Source: Bacteroidota bacterium (lineage in GTDB: Bacteria > Bacteroidota > Bacteroidia > Flavobacteriales > Flavobacteriaceae). Taken from it: 5,731 nt of DNA. The translations under genes were made by a program, and so were the position numbers. The stretch spans positions 1-5,731 of the forward strand of contig CANINJ010000133.1 of NCBI GenBank assembly GCA_947468985.1, written 5' to 3'. Below are positions 4,486-5,731 of this stretch, piece by piece (within the stretch, counting starts at the first letter, position 1; each line of letters opens with the position of its first letter). The notes under the pieces were generated by a model. That model was given only the letters and a program-made list of their open reading frames with translations. It ran no database searches and was not told where the DNA came from.

Positions 4486-5709
4486 TTACAATTCAAACGC
4501 TTTTTTAGGATTGTTATCACACAATAATTCCAATGGGTTTTCTAAGGCTTCTTTAACCGCAACCAAGAACCCAACCGACTCACGCCCGTCAATGATTCTG
4601 TGATCATAAGACAAAGCAACATACATCATCGGGTGAATTTCAACTTTACCATTCACAGCAATAGGACGCTCAATAATATTGTGCATTCCTAAAATTCCTG
4701 ATTGTGGCGGGTTGATAATTGGCGTACTCAACATACTTCCAAAAACCCCACCATTGGTAATTGTAAATGTACCGCCAGTCATATCGTCAACGGTAATTTG
4801 ACCGTCACGTGCTTTGATGGCTAATCTTTTTATGTCTGCCTCAATTCCTCTGAAAGTTAAGTTTTCGGCATTGCGAACTACAGGAACCATCAATCCTTTT
4901 GGACCAGAAACGGCTATTGAAATATCGCAAAAATCATACGCAATTTTATAATCACCATCCATCATTGAGTTTACATCTGGGAATAAAGCCAAAGCTCTAG
5001 TTACTGCTTTTGTAAAAAATGACATATAACCAAGTCCAATTCCACCGTGTTTTGCTTTGAATGCATCTTTGTATTCATTACGCAACGTGTTAATTGGCGT
5101 CATATTTACTTCGTTGAAAGTAGTTAACATTGCCGTATCGTTTTTGGCAGCAACCAATCTTTCCGCTACTTTACGACGCAACATTGATAATTTTGTTCTT
5201 TCAGAACCACGAGAACCACCTGTTGGCGTTCCCATTGCTGGTACTGCATTTACAGCATCATCTTTAGTAATTCTTCCATCTTTTCCAGTTCCGATAATAT
5301 CAGAAGGTTGGATGTTTTTTTCGTCTAATATTTTTCGTGCTGCTGGCGAAGGCGTTCCCGATGCATAAGATGCTGGAACTGCTGCTGGAGTAGCTTTTAC
5401 TTCTGCTGGTGCTGCTTTTGGTACTTCTGCAACTTTAGGACTTTCTGCAACTGGTGTTGCTCCCGATGGTTTTCCATCAGTATCGATGTGGCAAACTACT
5501 GCTCCAACGGCAACTGCATCGCCTTCTTCGGCTTTTAATGTAATGATTCCGCTTGCTTCTGCTGGCAATTCAAGGGTTGCTTTATCAGAATCTACTTCAG
5601 CGATTGCTTGGTCTTTTTCTACATAATCGCCATCTTTTACTAACCAAGTCGCAATTTCAACTTCTTTTATTGATTCTCCCGGTGAGGGAACTTTCATTTC
5701 TAAAATCAT
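4486..5709 (-). CDS. odhB: 2-oxoglutarate dehydrogenase E2, dihydrolipoyllysine-residue succinyltransferase
   Basis: A 407-residue E2 core of the 2-oxoglutarate dehydrogenase complex. It passes the succinyl group from E1 through a swinging lipoyl arm to CoA in the TCA cycle. The single N-terminal lipoyl domain (about 1-77) carries the modified lysine Lys43 in [11 protein letters not shown]. An Ala/Pro/Val/Lys linker (about 82-119) leads to the peripheral subunit-binding domain ([10 protein letters not shown] to GRITKDDAV, about 121-154), and a Gly/Pro linker (155-170) leads to the catalytic domain. The active-site motif [11 protein letters not shown] has His370 and Asp374, and [12 protein letters not shown] lies at 314-325. 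One lipoyl domain, the [14 protein letters not shown] start and the IDGRE motif fit the OdhB/SucB type better than the pyruvate or branched-chain E2. ATG 5709 gives the full lipoyl domain; Met5 is the only close alternative. No promoter is visible in the 22 bases upstream, consistent with co-transcription from an odhA gene beyond the right edge. Confidence 0.95.
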   Translation of the reverse strand: MILEMKVPSPGESIKEVEIATWLVKDGDYVEKDQAIAEVDSDKATLELPAEASGIITLKAEEGDAVAVGAVVCHIDTDGKPSGATPVAESPKVAEVPKAAPAEVKATPAAVPASYASGTPSPAARKILDEKNIQPSDIIGTGKDGRITKDDAVNAVPAMGTPTGGSRGSERTKLSMLRRKVAERLVAAKNDTAMLTTFNEVNMTPINTLRNEYKDAFKAKHGGIGLGYMSFFTKAVTRALALFPDVNSMMDGDYKIAYDFCDISIAVSGPKGLMVPVVRNAENLTFRGIEADIKRLAIKARDGQITVDDMTGGTFTITNGGVFGSMLSTPIINPPQSGILGMHNIIERPIAVNGKVEIHPMMYVALSYDHRIIDGRESVGFLVAVKEALENPLELLCDNNPKKAFEL

Positions 5710-5731
5710 GTTCTATTATTTTAAATTATGA

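Noticed and set aside
5057..5368. Plus-strand frame of 103 codons inside odhB
   Set aside because: It is a shadow of the odhB coding sequence; the encoded protein resembles nothing and OdhB is certain.

Overview
The window is AT-rich with A-rich, Shine-Dalgarno-poor gene starts. It has promoters of the Bacteroidetes type (TTTG, a 19-base spacer, then TAnnTTTG) and proteins that read as flavobacterial ClpP, ClpX and OdhB. The source is most likely a Flavobacterium or a close relative in the Flavobacteriaceae. Nothing seen suggests a phage, plasmid, IS element, tRNA, rRNA or CRISPR array.

Layout. Bases 1-93 are the last 30 codons of a plus-strand gene, probably trigger factor (tig). A strong intrinsic terminator follows at 202-238, and a near-consensus promoter (172-202) runs directly into it. 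Then come clpP (288-989) and clpX (1078-2310), the peptidase and the AAA+ unfoldase of one protease. They are separated by an 88-bp spacer built almost entirely of 8-bp units arranged as an inverted repeat. After clpX, the stretch 2311-4480 is of a different character: two short genes for secreted lipoproteins of unknown function (2733-3245 and 3700-4380), a 16-codon lipoprotein-leader remnant (3309-3359), and two diverged copies of a roughly 200-bp repeat (2331-2546 and 3386-3588). Each repeat copy opens with the same terminator stem. A third terminator with that stem (4426-4460) separates the second lipoprotein gene from odhB, which fills 4486-5709 on the minus strand and encodes the E2 subunit of 2-oxoglutarate dehydrogenase.

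How it works together. Trigger factor, ClpP and ClpX form a protein-quality-control cluster of folding at the ribosome followed by regulated degradation. OdhB belongs to the TCA cycle and is unrelated to it; its E1 partner would be expected just beyond the right edge. The lipoprotein/repeat region between these two housekeeping blocks looks like an accessory insertion zone in which the pattern 'terminator, structured repeat, lipoprotein gene' occurs twice.

I see no complete new enzymatic system. The points most worth a second look are the repeated structured element (possibly a Flavo-1-like RNA on the minus strand) with a 20-bp palindrome inserted in one copy, the promoter embedded in a terminator ahead of clpP, the octamer inverted repeat between clpP and clpX, the GC-rich 10-codon insert at the ClpP N terminus, and the leader remnant whose stop codon falls where the lipobox cysteine should be.
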